NCBI GenBank assembly: GCA_018524725.1
Contig: JAEUWP010000297.1
Location: 1 to 57,718, forward strand
Origin: Podaxis mareebaensis
Lineage: Eukaryota; Basidiomycota; Agaricomycetes; Agaricales; Agaricaceae
DNA length: 57,718 bases
Direction: 5' to 3'
Shown: piece by piece, positions 46,301 to 56,508 of the stretch
How positions within the stretch are numbered: the first letter of the stretch is position 1
Layout: each line of letters opens with the position of its first letter
Translations under genes and position numbers: made by a program
Notes under the pieces: generated by a model
Seen by the model: the letters and a program-made list of their open reading frames with translations, nothing else
Database searches by the model: none
Told to the model about the DNA's origin: nothing

Positions 46301-47093
46301 TTGATCTCTAGGGTAGCATGTGCTAGGTCAAGCTGTGCTTCATAATTGAGTCTAGCTTTCCTGCGGACGGAATGCGGAACATTCTCAGTTGCCTTTTTGG
46401 CTAACTGGATATGATCGATCTGGATCTCGTTTTTGGTATCCATGTTATCGATATTTATAGCAGGGATCTTAGATCTCCTGGTTCGCCATCGAAAGGTTCT
46501 TTTCGACCAGTCGATGTTGGGATTGTGTTTTTCGAGAAACAGGAGGCCGATGATCATCGGTCGCTCTCCAATCTCAGCAACATAGCAAGTAACGTCTATG
46601 TCACGATTATCTATGTGTAGCTGCAATTCTGCTTGTGCAGTAATGGTGTGGCCTACATTCATAGTACCGTCGACATTTTGTACTGGTATAGGTCTTGTCA
46701 AGGGTATCGTTCTTAACCCAAGCTGTTGAACGGTCAAGGGAGAGACGAAGTCTCCTTGAGCACTGCTGTCAAGTAGCGGGTAAATGGTGGCAACTGTGGA
46801 AGAATTCGGATTCTTTAGTATGGCTGGGATATACAGGGATTTGTTGTTGGTCGATGCTGACAAACAGATTTCAGCTATCATTGGCTCGGTGAGAGTGTGG
46901 GTAGTCGAAATCTGGTCTGAGTTCGAATCTGTAGCCTGTACAGAAGATTCTCTAGACAGTTTCCTACTCTCTATTTTATGAGCGAGATATTTTCAAGCGG
47001 TCCAACGAGAATCATAATGGTTCTGTATATCGAAGGGAGGTTCAAAGTTCATACTAGAATTCGAAAGCTTGGAAGGACTCAGAGGTGCTGCCT
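43360..47093 (-). pseudogene. pol polyprotein of the chromovirus (protease, RT, RNase H, integrase, chromodomain)
   Basis: Pol is read in the -1 frame relative to gag. The longest uninterrupted part is 46881-44563. Protease: LLDSSAQGDFVS, where the usual D-S/T-G has become DSS, probably inactivating. Reverse transcriptase: FISKKDGKLRPVQDYRHLNQ, LDIRAGYNNI and intact YMDD. RNase H: TDASDYA, KELLAI, ADALSRR. Integrase: HHSAGHPG plus CHIC zinc finger; catalytic D, D and E in VSMDLVTGLP, SIVAD and DGATERSHQELE; then the GPF/Y-type motif RRYGPFTV. Chromodomain at about 43580-43390: YEIESILNHRIC, YLVHWKGY, NTWEDEENL. Five in-frame TGA codons (about 46991, 44566, 44251, 43728 and 43537) break the frame. 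The C-terminus overlaps ORF B. Domain assignment is secure. Confidence 0.92.
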
Positions 47094-48257
47094 CTACTCT
47101 GGTCCTTGTGGAAAAGACTGCTGCTCTTCTTTGACGATTTTGGCCATTGCATGGTTAGCCAGTTCGTTCTGATCTTTGGCAGTCATTTCGGCGAAAGCGA
47201 CTTTGATTGCATTAAGGGTGTTGAGGCGGGACGTGGAAGGATTAGAAGAGGAAGAAGCAGGGGAAGGACGTGGTCGGTTCAAGGAAGGGAAGGATGTCGA
47301 GGCCGATGGCTGAGAGGAAGGTCGTTTTCCTTTCTGGAATCGTCTCTGATTTGTCAGAGATTGTTGGTTCCTGCGAAGGGGGCATGAACGTGCCCAGTGG
47401 TTCATGTTACCACAGGTGATGCATGCTCCACATTTCATTCGGTCTCTCTGTCAATCGGTTAGAATAGCATTCACTGAGATGCCTTGCTTGGCGTAATTGT
47501 CTTCTTCGTCTGAGGAGAAATCGGGGATTTCTTCTTCATCTCCGGAAGAGAATTCTTTGAGTGTGTCAATATCCATAGGTTCACCTGGTGGAAGTCGGCG
47601 CTCTTTGTAGACAAACTTGTTTCGAGGGGCATCATTGAAGGCGTCATTAAAATAAGATAGTTGTGAAGAGGGTCCTCTGCTGGTCTTGCGCATCTGATAT
47701 TGCTGGAAGTTGTTAACAATCCTAGCAACATCGCCTTGCCATTGGGCATAGGTAGTGGGAGGTTGGGTTGTTAAGTAGAGTTGTCACTGTACCCAGTTGG
47801 GAATAGAGTCGACGTAAAGATGGACTTTATGGTTGTCGTTGGTGATGTTTGCCTGACTCAGAAGGTAGGTAAACATCTGATTGAAAACAGTGATGTCCAT
47901 TTTGGAGATGTTGAGACGAGCACGTCGAAGCTTCTCTGTAGCTTGCATTGCTTCAATCTTCGGTTTGAAATGGTCTTCAAGTCAGGTATTGAAGTCGTGC
48001 CAAGTACCATACTTGTAGGCATTATTGGTGGTATTCCACTTTTCTTTCATGAAAGCATTGCGGAATCCAGTGGCATTGCCTTTGGTCATGTACTGGAGTG
48101 TGTAAAGGATTTTCTTTCGGTCATCGATGTTATTCTGCGCATTTTGAAATGCGGCTCAATGGTCATCGAAGACAAGTCGGAGTTGATCCTGGAAAGTTTG
48201 GAAGTTACGAGGTTCACCGTCGAATGGTTGAATCTTCGGGGCTTTGGGTGTGGCCAT
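47094..48257 (-). pseudogene. gag of the chromovirus
   Basis: Starts MATPKAPKIQPFDGEPRNFQ at 48257 and ends FPQGPE with TAG at 47094. The capsid-type helical region continues through KILYTLQYMTKGNATGFRNA, LEDHFKPKIEAMQATEKLRR, MDITVFNQMFTYLLSQANIT and NTQPPTTYAQWQG-like text. An acidic stretch and PPGEPMDIDTLKEFSS follow, then one CCHC knuckle CITCGNMNHWARSC and a basic Ser/Pro tail. Three in-frame TGA codons (about 48154, 47983 and 47784) interrupt it. Pol follows in the -1 frame with a short overlap, consistent with programmed frameshifting. The family is certain; current function is lost in this copy. Confidence 0.85.
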
Positions 48258-48471
48258 GGCTGTGTTTTGTTGATGAGCGGGTGGTCTTTGAGGTGGGTTA
48301 GGAGGAGGAGGAGATGGAGGGAGAGATGGTGGTTGATTAAATGGAGTCGAGGTCGATGATGTAGTACCTAGTACTCTTGGTGTCAGATGAGTCGGTCTCT
48401 GTAGGTGTGTCTGATCGATAGGTAACTCTGGCCTCTGCGTCTCTGTAGTAGATCGGCTCGGAGGTGTAGTA

Positions 48472-49495
48472 TCAGTCGGCGTTGGGGTTTGGGATGAATA
48501 TGATTGTGACTCGTTGGTTCCAAAGGTATCGGAGGTTTGGGTAATGGGTGCTGAGGGTAAAGTTTGCATTTCTGGGTACCTCGAGGAAGGCCGTGTATCT
48601 GGTCCTAGCCACGAGTGCAGAGATAGGGGCAAAGGTGTATCGATCTGGGTCTCGGGTCATACACTCATCGCAGATGCAAACATAGAACTCTGTGATTCTG
48701 ACTGCTCAGTTAGCGATGTGGTACGCCTGTGTGAAACAGTTCAGGTGGTGTTGGTTGGGACTAGTTCTGGGGTTGACGGTCATGTCAAATGATATGATGG
48801 TGGTTTGATAATCTGGAATCGTTGCAGCGGGTTCGAGGGTTCGGACTCTCTGATAGCCATCTGCTCGGCTGAAGGGAAGGTGGTTGAGGTAGTAGTTGAG
48901 TGAGGGGGTACCGGTGTAATTGTGCGCTGATGATGGCTCAAATGGCATTCGAAAGCCCTGAGAAGTGCCTCAGCTTGGTCAATCTCTCGAGGGGAACCTG
49001 TCCAATGGAGATGTAGACTTTGAGCTTGCTTGGCCTGCTGAAAGCGTTCTTTGAACTGTGCGAAGAGAGTGGGATGTTTGACGAAGGTGGGAAGAGTCTC
49101 GAACTGCCAGCTGTGCTGGAGCTTGTAGCGAAGGAGGATGTCAGTGTCTTGGTAAACACCGAGTGGAGATTCAGGAAGTTCTGCTTTGCCTTCTCGTGAA
49201 TAATGGAAGGTATAGTAGACTCCTAATAGCTCTTGTTTTGTGTAGGATTTGCCGTCGATAAGGATTATATTCTCTGTACCGCAGGTGTAGTTGTCGAGTC
49301 GATTTCAAAAGTCGCTCTCGGAGCATGCTCTCTGAAGGAGGCTTTGGAGTTCTGCAAAACGAGAGTCAGAGAAGGGTCGGTAGGAAGGAGGAGGGATTTG
49401 AGGGTATGGATTGGATGGTGTACGCCTAGTAATAGGTGGGGGTAAATGAGACGTGTTGGACGACGGTCTGGACAAAAGGTCGGAGGGTGCTCCAC
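48472..49495 (-). pseudogene. Accessory frame between 5' LTR and gag (ORF A)
   Basis: About 1 kb of coding-like sequence precedes gag. From about 49495 one frame reads FAELQSLLQRACSESDF, TGA, then NIILIDGKSYTKQELLGVYY, SPLGVYQDTDILLRYKLQHS, TFVKHPTLFAQFKERFQQAK and HWTGSPREIDQAEALLRAFE. The reading then shifts near 48950 to MPFEPSSAHNYTGTPSLNYY, FSRADGYQRVRTLEPAA, a second TGA, and CMTRDPDRYTFAPISALVAR, ending FIPNPNAD at 48472. I do not recognise it. The compositional coherence and repeated TGA-only breaks suggest a once-coding region, not a plain leader. No ATG start is obvious; it may be spliced or fused to gag. Confidence 0.45.
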
Positions 49496-49560
49496 TGAAG
49501 TTATCTTGCAGGAGACTTTGGCCGAGGGTGCTCCACTGAAATTATCTTGCAGGAGACTCA
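49484..49560 (+). repeat. 41-bp tandem repeat in the retroelement leader
   Basis: GAGGGTGCTCCACTGAAG and what follows is repeated once with few changes (49484 onward and 49525 onward; the copies end AGGAGACTTTGGCC and AGGAGACTCAGG). It lies between the primer-binding region and ORF A. Confidence 0.7.
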
Positions 49561-49609
49561 GGTCAACTCGTAGCCATGAGGACGAAGGAGAAAGAAAGGA
49601 GTGGAAGTA

Positions 49610-49618
49610 TAGCTTTAC
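49610..49618 (-). promoter_or_regulatory. Candidate primer-binding site (self-priming type)
   Basis: On the sense strand GTAAAGCTA lies five bases inside the 5' LTR. It is complementary to TAGCTTTAC of the LTR (49930-49922), which sits about 31 nt downstream of a TATA-like TATTTAG and so near the expected RNA 5' end. I see no obvious tRNA 3'-end complement here. This fits the Tf1/sushi mechanism, in which the RNA's own 5' end primes. Confidence 0.45.
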
Positions 49619-49623
49619 AATTC

Positions 49624-50271
49624 TGTTACATAGAGATGGTTTCTACACGTCGTCTCAGTGTGGAGAGATACTGTCCTAAGACACCCCAGCACTATTAAGT
49701 TCCTGAAGCGGAACGCCCATCCGTTCTCCAGAGAGAACTAGAGGCTGGCTGGAAATCTCGCAGGGACTGCCTAGGGAGAGATACAACTTGTAAGGTTGCA
49801 GGCTACTCTGTAGGTTTAGCTGTTACACCAGTTATCCTGTCGAGGCAGGTAGAGCTCTCACACGGCAAGAAGATAAAGTGGAAGACAGTCCTCGCTATTC
49901 TTGCACTATGTACAAGTGATCGTAAAGCTAAGTTCTACTTACTTTATGAGCTATCTAAATACGAGGGTGATTGCTAGTCTACATGTCCTTAAGGAGAATC
50001 TTCGTAATTACTTCAGTGCTCTAAGTATAGATGACCGAGCCTGAGGTAAGATGAGATCTACAGAAGGCAAGTTATTATTGTACAATGTATCACCAAGCCC
50101 GAGTGTTAAACATAGTACGTCTTCGGAAGATCCGAGGTGAGGCCGAAGTTGGCAATGGAAGATGGGTCAGGGTGGACGCTTGGAATCAGGAGGCGGGAAG
50201 GCGGTCAACGAGCGATGAGGTGGGAACGCGAGAGGGGCATAGATGGCGGCAGAAACAGGAGAAGTGTAACA
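49624..50271 (-). repeat. 5' LTR of the chromovirus
   Basis: 648 bp with TGTTAC...GTAACA ends, adjoining the right target duplication CACCG at 50272-50276. On the sense strand a TATA-like TATTTAGATA near 49960 would place transcription start near 49930. U3, R and U5 are not otherwise delimited. Confidence 0.95.
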
Positions 50272-52984
50272 CACCGGGAAGAAATCCAACGCAAGATGGA
50301 CACTAAAATGTTGGTTAGTGGTGTCGAGGAGTTTCAAACCTCTTATCTGCCATTCATTCCTGCCGAAGAAGACATTGTGGCTTGTGTCAAGAGGCTAAAG
50401 AGTGCTGGCCTTCTTGTTCCATCCCCGGGTGATGATGAGCTCCAGTGGAGTGACTTTCCTAATTCTCCTTCCAAATTCAAAGGCAATGAGACAAAAGTGT
50501 TCTCTGTGTTTGAGAAAATTGCGAAGGAACTAGCCAATCATACCTTATATTTGAACAATAACGAACACAGGCTTGCAAAACCTCACCTCCAATACTGTGA
50601 TTGCCCCAATACGAACATTGCTTCAGAGCTTGAAGGCACAAACTTCAGGATAGATGGGTGCTTCGAGCTCAATGCTGCGTCCCAGCTCTCATCCTGTTCC
50701 AAAGAATTGGTAGCTTCAGATACTGCGATCATTGCTGAGTACAAGAAACACGAAAGATGTGATCGATGTGCAGTATTCCTTGTTTCTCATCCAGGTAGAT
50801 TCTCATCTCCTCCTAGAATCATTTGAAAGTGGTTTCTGCAGCAAGCCACATCATGAATGATGATCCTCGGCGCATGTTCATGTTCGGGGTATGTGTCCGG
50901 ATCCAGAACCACCTGCACGAAGCTAATATACAGTCAGATTACAGTTGAAGATACTATGATGTCCTTGTGGTACTTCTCTCATTTGCATTCAACCAAGTCT
51001 CAACCATTCGACTTTATCAAGGCGAGTTTTAATCCGGAAATTTCCCCTTGATGCCGATACTAATCATTATATTTAGAATCCCAGAACGTTGATATTGATT
51101 TTTCTCTCATTCTTGTTTAGGGATGAGAAAGCTCTAGGTTATGATCCAGCTGTTCGTCACTGCTGTGGAGATCTCATTTACTACGAGTATGAAGTTCTGG
51201 GAGAGGATCGCTCTCGTTATTATAGGACCTGTGGAGCATTGTCCAGCTATCATTTGCTTGGCATCAGTGGACGTATGACCCATGTTTGGAAAGCAGTAGA
51301 AATTTCTGAATTCGGGGGTTCTGTCCTTTCTTCAGTCCAGGTCGCCCTCAAAGATGTATGGTTGGATGAAGACGCGATGACGGAGTGCTCGATTCAGGAC
51401 AAGATCTTCGATGCAGTTGACACTGAACGGGCCAAACACACAAACGGCCAAAAATCCTGTCTTGATCACATTGCTTCACTTCCCAAAATAATAGATGGAG
51501 ACCCTCTCAACATTGTTGTTCATGGCCATTATCGAGAATACTTCATGCATATCAGCTGCGATGGCAAAGGGCAAAGGCTGAAGGATAGACCGACGGGTGC
51601 CACCCCTGTGCAGGGACTTTTCTCATCGGGCGAGGGGAAAGGCATCAGTTCTCGAAGCCACCAAGTCCCAAAAGTGGATCAGAGTCGGAATACTGGCACC
51701 CCTGTTCATCCCCTTCGGTGCATTTCCCATACTGATGTTACTCCTCAAATTTATCAAAGCCAACGTTACCGTGCCAAGGAACATTACTTTCTTGTGTACA
51801 GTGATGTTTGCACGGCACTCCACAATGCACCTAATCTTCCGACATCATTTAAGGTGCTTGTCGATGCGTGGATGGGTATGTAAATGCAACAGAGGACAGA
51901 CATCTTACTGATTCCAACCTAGCCCTTGTTGTTATGTTCATCACCAACTGGGTTCATCGCGATGTCAGTACAGGCAATATCCTTTTCCTGGGCGAGGATT
52001 TGATGGCTCGGGGTAAATTGAGTGATCTGGAATATGCCAAGGAGTTTGAGTCGGCTTCGCCCAGCTCAACAGATCCCAAGACAGTGAGGGTATCACCATT
52101 TTTTGGCACTTCATTGCTGATCTACTCACAGGGTACATCTTTTTTCATGGCACTTGAGCTCTTGTCTGGCAAGCTCCTTTACAGCCTATATCATCTGCGG
52201 AACCGACAACCAGCTCAGGATCCCAGGGATACCCAGGCTACACTCAGGGTGTTGCAACGGAAAGTGAAGGCAGAGCCTACACCAGATCCAGAGATGGGAG
52301 AATTAAGGCCAACTCGAAATGTACTGGCAGAAGAACCAGGGCCTCCAATGAAGACTCCTGATCCAGTTGTGTACAACTTCCAGCATGACCTGGAATCCCT
52401 TTGGTGGATTATATTGTGGATCCTGACCACTCGGGTTGACCACTTGGATTCACAACTTTACGCACAATCAATTTTCATCAACGAACTTGGGTGCTCTAAT
52501 GAACGTGCAAACATTTTCACACCAGGCGAGTATTTAGCTGATCGGCTGCGAGAAGTGTTGCACCATACCCTTGTCCCCTTTATTGACATTTTGACCTGGT
52601 CTTGCAATGTGTTGTAGGACGGTTATATGGAACGTGAAGAGGCAAAGGCAACGAGCAACCCAGAAACATATCCTGGCATTTATGCAGGCTTGATATCCGA
52701 GTTAATCCCTTGCCTTGGCCTGGCAGTAGATATGGAAGAAGCTCCAACTTTGATTGATCCCCACCCCCAATGATATATCGAATCAACAACAGCACCCTCA
52801 GCACCCAATTCCAATGCATCGGCAATGAGACATTCTGCAGCTGATCCCAGGACCAGACAAACACCTAAACGACTGCTCTCGTCCGAAGTTGAGAGTCATA
52901 CTCAGGATGCTGGAGTTGCCGTTCCCAAGAAGCCTCACATGTCTTTACATCCAGATCGTGTCCGCGGAGTTCACCGGCCCTGAT
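50272..52984 (+). pseudogene. FunK1 protein kinase gene, 3' part (split by retrotransposon)
   Basis: FunK1 is a fungus-specific, often expanded eukaryotic-like kinase family. Text after the insertion begins REEIQRKMDTKML and SGVEEFQTSYLPFIP, then LVASDTAIIAEYKKHE, VSAASHIMNDDPRRMFMFG and (after an intron) ITVEDTMMSLWYFSHLHSTK, the conserved FunK1 N-lobe block. Next come DEKALGYDPAVRHC, EYFMHISCDGKGQRL, catalytic loop NWVHRDVSTGNILF and SDLEYAKEF in the DFG position, FFMALELLSG, HDLESLWWIILWIL, and a C-terminal tail with TRQTPKRLLSSEVESH ending at 52984. Introns are short and frames rejoin well, so apart from the 9.2-kb insertion the gene looks nearly intact. Whether it is transcribed from the LTR side is unknown. 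The kinase call is strong. Confidence 0.85.
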
Positions 52985-53490
52985 ACCCATTCAATGCTAG
53001 TTTCGGAATCATTAATCATTAATGAGTGTGATATCAAGTATATCCACAGCATACCCTTTCTGAATGTGTGGTATGTAGATTGGTCGGACCAACGAGGCAA
53101 ATAGAGGCAATGTGTATCACATATACAAGGACTGTAACTATGAGATGCTTCATTGTGACATGAGCCAGTGCCAATAGTCATTGAACTCCCATGAAATGGG
53201 AAAATGTTGCATGGGAGACCAAATATGCTGAAACTCCTTTTGGGAACAACACTGGATGTGACACTGACAAGGATCAATCACCACAGCAATGGTATTCCTG
53301 CCATACCCAAGCAAGAACATTGCCTCATGACCTCCACCTTGTATATAGTTCTCAAAATCCTATGAGCAAGGTGTCAATGTATCTGACAAATCAAAGACAA
53401 ATAACAAGTGATTACCAGTAGTTTCACATCAGGCCACCTCTCTGCTAGTTTTGAAAGAAGTGTGCTGTCCCATTCTGAAATACTATGAGT
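52985..53490. other. 3' flank of FunK1; no gene seen
   Basis: About 500 bp with only short frames (plus 53191-53421, minus 53277-52945) lacking motifs. CpG content falls towards the right, marking re-entry into decayed DNA. Confidence 0.4.
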
Positions 53491-54542
53491 TCAAACCAAA
53501 GAGGAGGGTTTCTTCAGGCTGGGTGTAAGTATGCAGTATTGTGGAATGCTCAGCCAACACACCAATTTTTTTAGCTGATCCAGACACCAGTTCACATCCA
53601 TGCCATTGTCTGAGCCATAATCTGTTGAGGATAAGATGTTAAAGTCAAAGCCACAAAACACATCCAGTAGCTCATCATTTACTTTGGAATGCTCCAACAG
53701 CATACATAGAAGACAGAAGAAACCAACCTGAAAATATTTTAATGCAGCTTTGGCATTCTTCCAGTTGTTGTTATTACCCTGGGATGGCCAACTAAGTGTC
53801 TCCTTCATGGACTGGCTAATCTCCTGACTGCTTCATATCACTTTGACATTCTCTGCAACCAAGCCAAGTGCCATGTTTGACTGGAGACTTTGTAGACCTG
53901 ACAACATGAAATCTCAGAAGTTGATGGCCACAGTGAAATGTGATCTTTCCATAAGTTTTCCAATGGAAAACTGCCCTGGCCAACCTGGATCAGTCAAATA
54001 ATCAAGGAAAGTGGCATGAAAGAAGTATAGGGGTGTCTTGTGAGCATCTTCAGGCTCTGGGACATTCATAATGGAGTGGAGTCTGCATGTGGCAGCATAA
54101 AAGTTGGCATGAGTCATGCCCAACAGGTTACAAATTCCCTGAGCTGCCAACTGTCTTCCCCAGTAATGAAAGATAGAGGCTACAAGAATTCAGTGTGTGA
54201 TGGGCCACAAGTTATTAAGGACATCAGAGAGGATACAGGTATATAGCAAGTCAAGATCCTGCATTGGGTTTTGTGATCTGGTTATATGTGAGTGCTTGAG
54301 AACTGTGAGAACCTCAGTGAGGCACCTGTCAGGGTTGGAAAATACAGGATTCTCAATGTACATGAGGATGGTGCTAGTGAGCACAAAAAGTCTAGAAGCC
54401 TTGTTGATAATCTGCATGATGGCATCTTCTGATGGTCAAGAACCATTGGCACCTTCTTCAACACAATTCCTGTATTTGTTGTACTATCATTGATCACCTC
54501 TTGGCCACTTTTGAGATGTGCACACTCTTCCTCCTTCATCAT
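53491..54542 (-). pseudogene. NACHT/STAND NTPase remnant (NLR-like, mid-region)
   Basis: Minus-strand fragments give the region after a NACHT domain as found in mushroom NLR-like proteins: IINKASRLFVLTSTILMYIE, NPDRCLTEVLTVLKHSH, NPMQDLDLLYTCILSDVLNN, then GICNLLGMTHANFYAATCRL, HSIMNVPEPEDAHKTPLYFF, HATFLDYLTDPGWPGQFSIG and a helical C-terminal part KYFQVGFFCLLCMLLEHSKV. The P-loop end is missing. Upstream text near 54540 (MMKEEECAHLKSGQEVIN) resembles the part after the nucleotide-binding site, so about half of the gene was lost. Frames change at least three times and CpG is scarce. Such proteins act in fungal non-self recognition; this copy is certainly inactive. Confidence 0.6.
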
Positions 54543-54744
54543 GGCATATTTTCTGCTGAAATCTCACATACATATGTGGAAATGTCTTTGGTAAACATTT
54601 TGAATTTTTTGGATTTTATCTTGCTGGATGGCCATGTTGGAACAGTTCTGATGAGCACAAGTCAACTGAACCATCAGTTGGCCACCCAAATGTCACAGCT
54701 GTGTCACAGCTGAGTTGAGGCTCAGAGGCACTCATGTACATAGG

Positions 54745-55235
54745 CAGTGTTCTAAATAGTGCTGGCACACAGTGCAGTGAGGTGACTGTGAAGCCAGATG
54801 TTATGTCACTGTGACACACTTCACAGTGACCACAGTGTACTGTGAAGTGTACTGTGAAGTGAGTGCTTCCAAGGCTGAGTGGGCATTCTGGGTTGTGCTG
54901 CCAAAATGAGACATTTGAGTAATAGTTACATGCTGTCCAGGCATATAAAAATCTATTTATTCAATAATTCTACAAGTTCACTGGCCTGTCCCTTTGCCAA
55001 AAGGTCCCATACTGTCTCATTTGACACAAATGTCATGTCAGCACTGATTAAGTCCTGTTCACATGAGATCAACCCTTCCATCAGGTCAAGACAATCTTGC
55101 TGATATGTGTACTTGAGGAATTGAAGGGCTTCTACAAGTTCAGGTGATAAGCAACTGCAGCACAGGGTTATGGTTTCTTTACTTGATGAGAACACATGCT
55201 CACATGCAACCAATGATGCCTGGACAGGCAGGATG
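54745..55235 (-). mobile_element. hAT DNA transposon, 3' end with dimerisation domain, terminal and subterminal repeats
   Basis: ORF 55213-54953 (minus) encodes the hAT C-terminal dimerisation region: SLVACEHVFSSSKETITLCC, LSPELVEALQFLKYTYQQD, then an acidic tail ending LVELLNK. Beyond the stop, a hAT-like terminal sequence CAGTGTTCTAAATAGTGC starts at 54745, and several copies of ACTGTGAAGTG or its complement lie at about 54780-54865, typical of subterminal transposase-binding sites. The rest of the transposase is absent because the LTR-like element at 55236 begins in the middle of the coding region (the frame runs into it as PVQASLVACEHV). It is inactive. Confidence 0.7.
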
Positions 55236-56508
55236 TGTTAGGATGGTCCTTATCACCAGTTGCCTAAGCTTTGCTAGGGGGTGGCTATCTCACTAGATGG
55301 TTTGCAGGGGTGCTAGGATCTAGCAAGAAGGATCATGATAAGAAGGTAGCAAGGCAAGTGTCCAGTTAAGCACACTCAGAGGTCAAATGCTTATCAGTTG
55401 AGAGTATGGCCAATAAGATGTTTACTACCACACTGATCATGAACTAATGTCAATTGCAAGTTAAGGATTAAATGATAACTTGAGATTTAAGAATATAGGA
55501 AGCTTGCACTTCCAGTACATGAGTGGCTATTTAAGCTCTACTTCTAAGTCCAAAAGTGGTAGCTATGATGAAGTAGTACTGCATGTCCAAGAGTCAATAG
55601 AAGCAAAACTATGGAGCAGAGAGATACAAGAATAGAACTAAGACAAGAATAGAAACTAGCTAATTATGGAAATAGTTCAGGTCTGAGTTCAGGCAAGATA
55701 CAGGGATATGAGGTGAATCATCTGTGATAGCAAAGATGAAAAAGAAACTATTTATTAGTGAAATCACAAGTCCATATCAGAGTGAAGGTGTCCATTGGCT
55801 GAGTCAGAGGAATATGAGTCAGGAGATGAGGTGGAACTAGGAATGGTGAAGTTTCCCATGAGAGGTGAGTCAAAAGAGTCCAACTCATGCATTGGACTGT
55901 GGTGTGGTGAGGAAGATGATGATGATGATGAAGAGATGTCTGTGGTGACATAGGGGGATGGATATGGTAGAGGATCCACAGTGGGTTCTTCTGGGTTTGA
56001 CTTGTCAATGCTGGGGATGTTGGAGTCAACATTATAGAGGGGTGGAAGCTGTATACAATGGGGAGGAATGGCCAGAGGGTCATCAGAGTTAGGGTCAATG
56101 TGATAGACTTCTACTTCTCAAAAGTAGAGTCCATGGGCAACTTTGTACTTGATGATATGTGGGATGACCTCTGGCAGATACATCATGTAGGGATGGAGGA
56201 AGATAATTAGCTCTCCTGCATAGGGAATTATCTTCCAGCCATGGGCCCAGGTGGAGTCAAAGTTGTTATGGATAGTCTGGATATATGACCTGTTAGGATC
56301 AAAGACATGAGTGAAGGGAGCATTCTCCCAAGTGATACATAGTATCTCTGTCATTATGCAATCAGTGGAATAGAATAAGGGTCCAGGTATTGGCCAGTCT
56401 TCTGAGAATAGTAATGCATGGCTGGAGAGGTGACAGTTAACAGAAGCTTCATTGTGGTAGTGAACTGGGTCTTCAGTTGGTATACCAGTATCTTGGGTAG
56501 TATGGCAG
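55236..56508 (-). mobile_element. LTR-like element copy 2, with its own ORF
   Basis: A homologue of the element at 38075, with the same start TGTTAGG, the same LTR-like block (to about 55768), and the same ORF border (stop at 55766-55764, C-terminus SDSANGHLHSDMDL). The ORF includes ITWENAPFTHVFDPNRSYIQ, HGWKIIPYAGELIIFLHPYM and the same in-frame TGA after GLYF and before EVEVY. It differs from copy 1 mainly by CG to TG/CA changes. Similarity stops at about 56505, where another TG-starting sequence begins, so it is truncated by a later insertion. It has itself landed in the hAT transposase. Confidence 0.6.

Larger units (their letters stand above)
41054..50271 (-). mobile_element. Complete Ty3/gypsy chromovirus with two accessory ORFs
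   Basis: A 9218-bp LTR retrotransposon in minus orientation. Two 648-bp LTRs (41054-41701 and 49624-50271) begin TGTTAC and end GTAACA, and a 5-bp direct repeat CACCG flanks the element (41049-41053 and 50272-50276). Order in the sense direction: 5' LTR, leader with an accessory frame, gag with a CCHC knuckle, pol (PR-RT-RH-IN-chromodomain), an accessory ORF with two CCHC knuckles, a polypurine tract next to the 3' LTR, 3' LTR. Gag and pol contain eight in-frame stops, all TGA, so it is now defective in cis. At 9.2 kb it is longer than the 5-7 kb usual for chromoviruses, and the accessory frames account for the excess. Confidence 0.95.

Noticed and set aside
43360..48257. TGA read as a sense codon (recoding or selenocysteine) in the retroelement
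   Set aside because: Host genes in the window use TGA as a normal stop, and methyl-CpG decay explains the TGA-only pattern.
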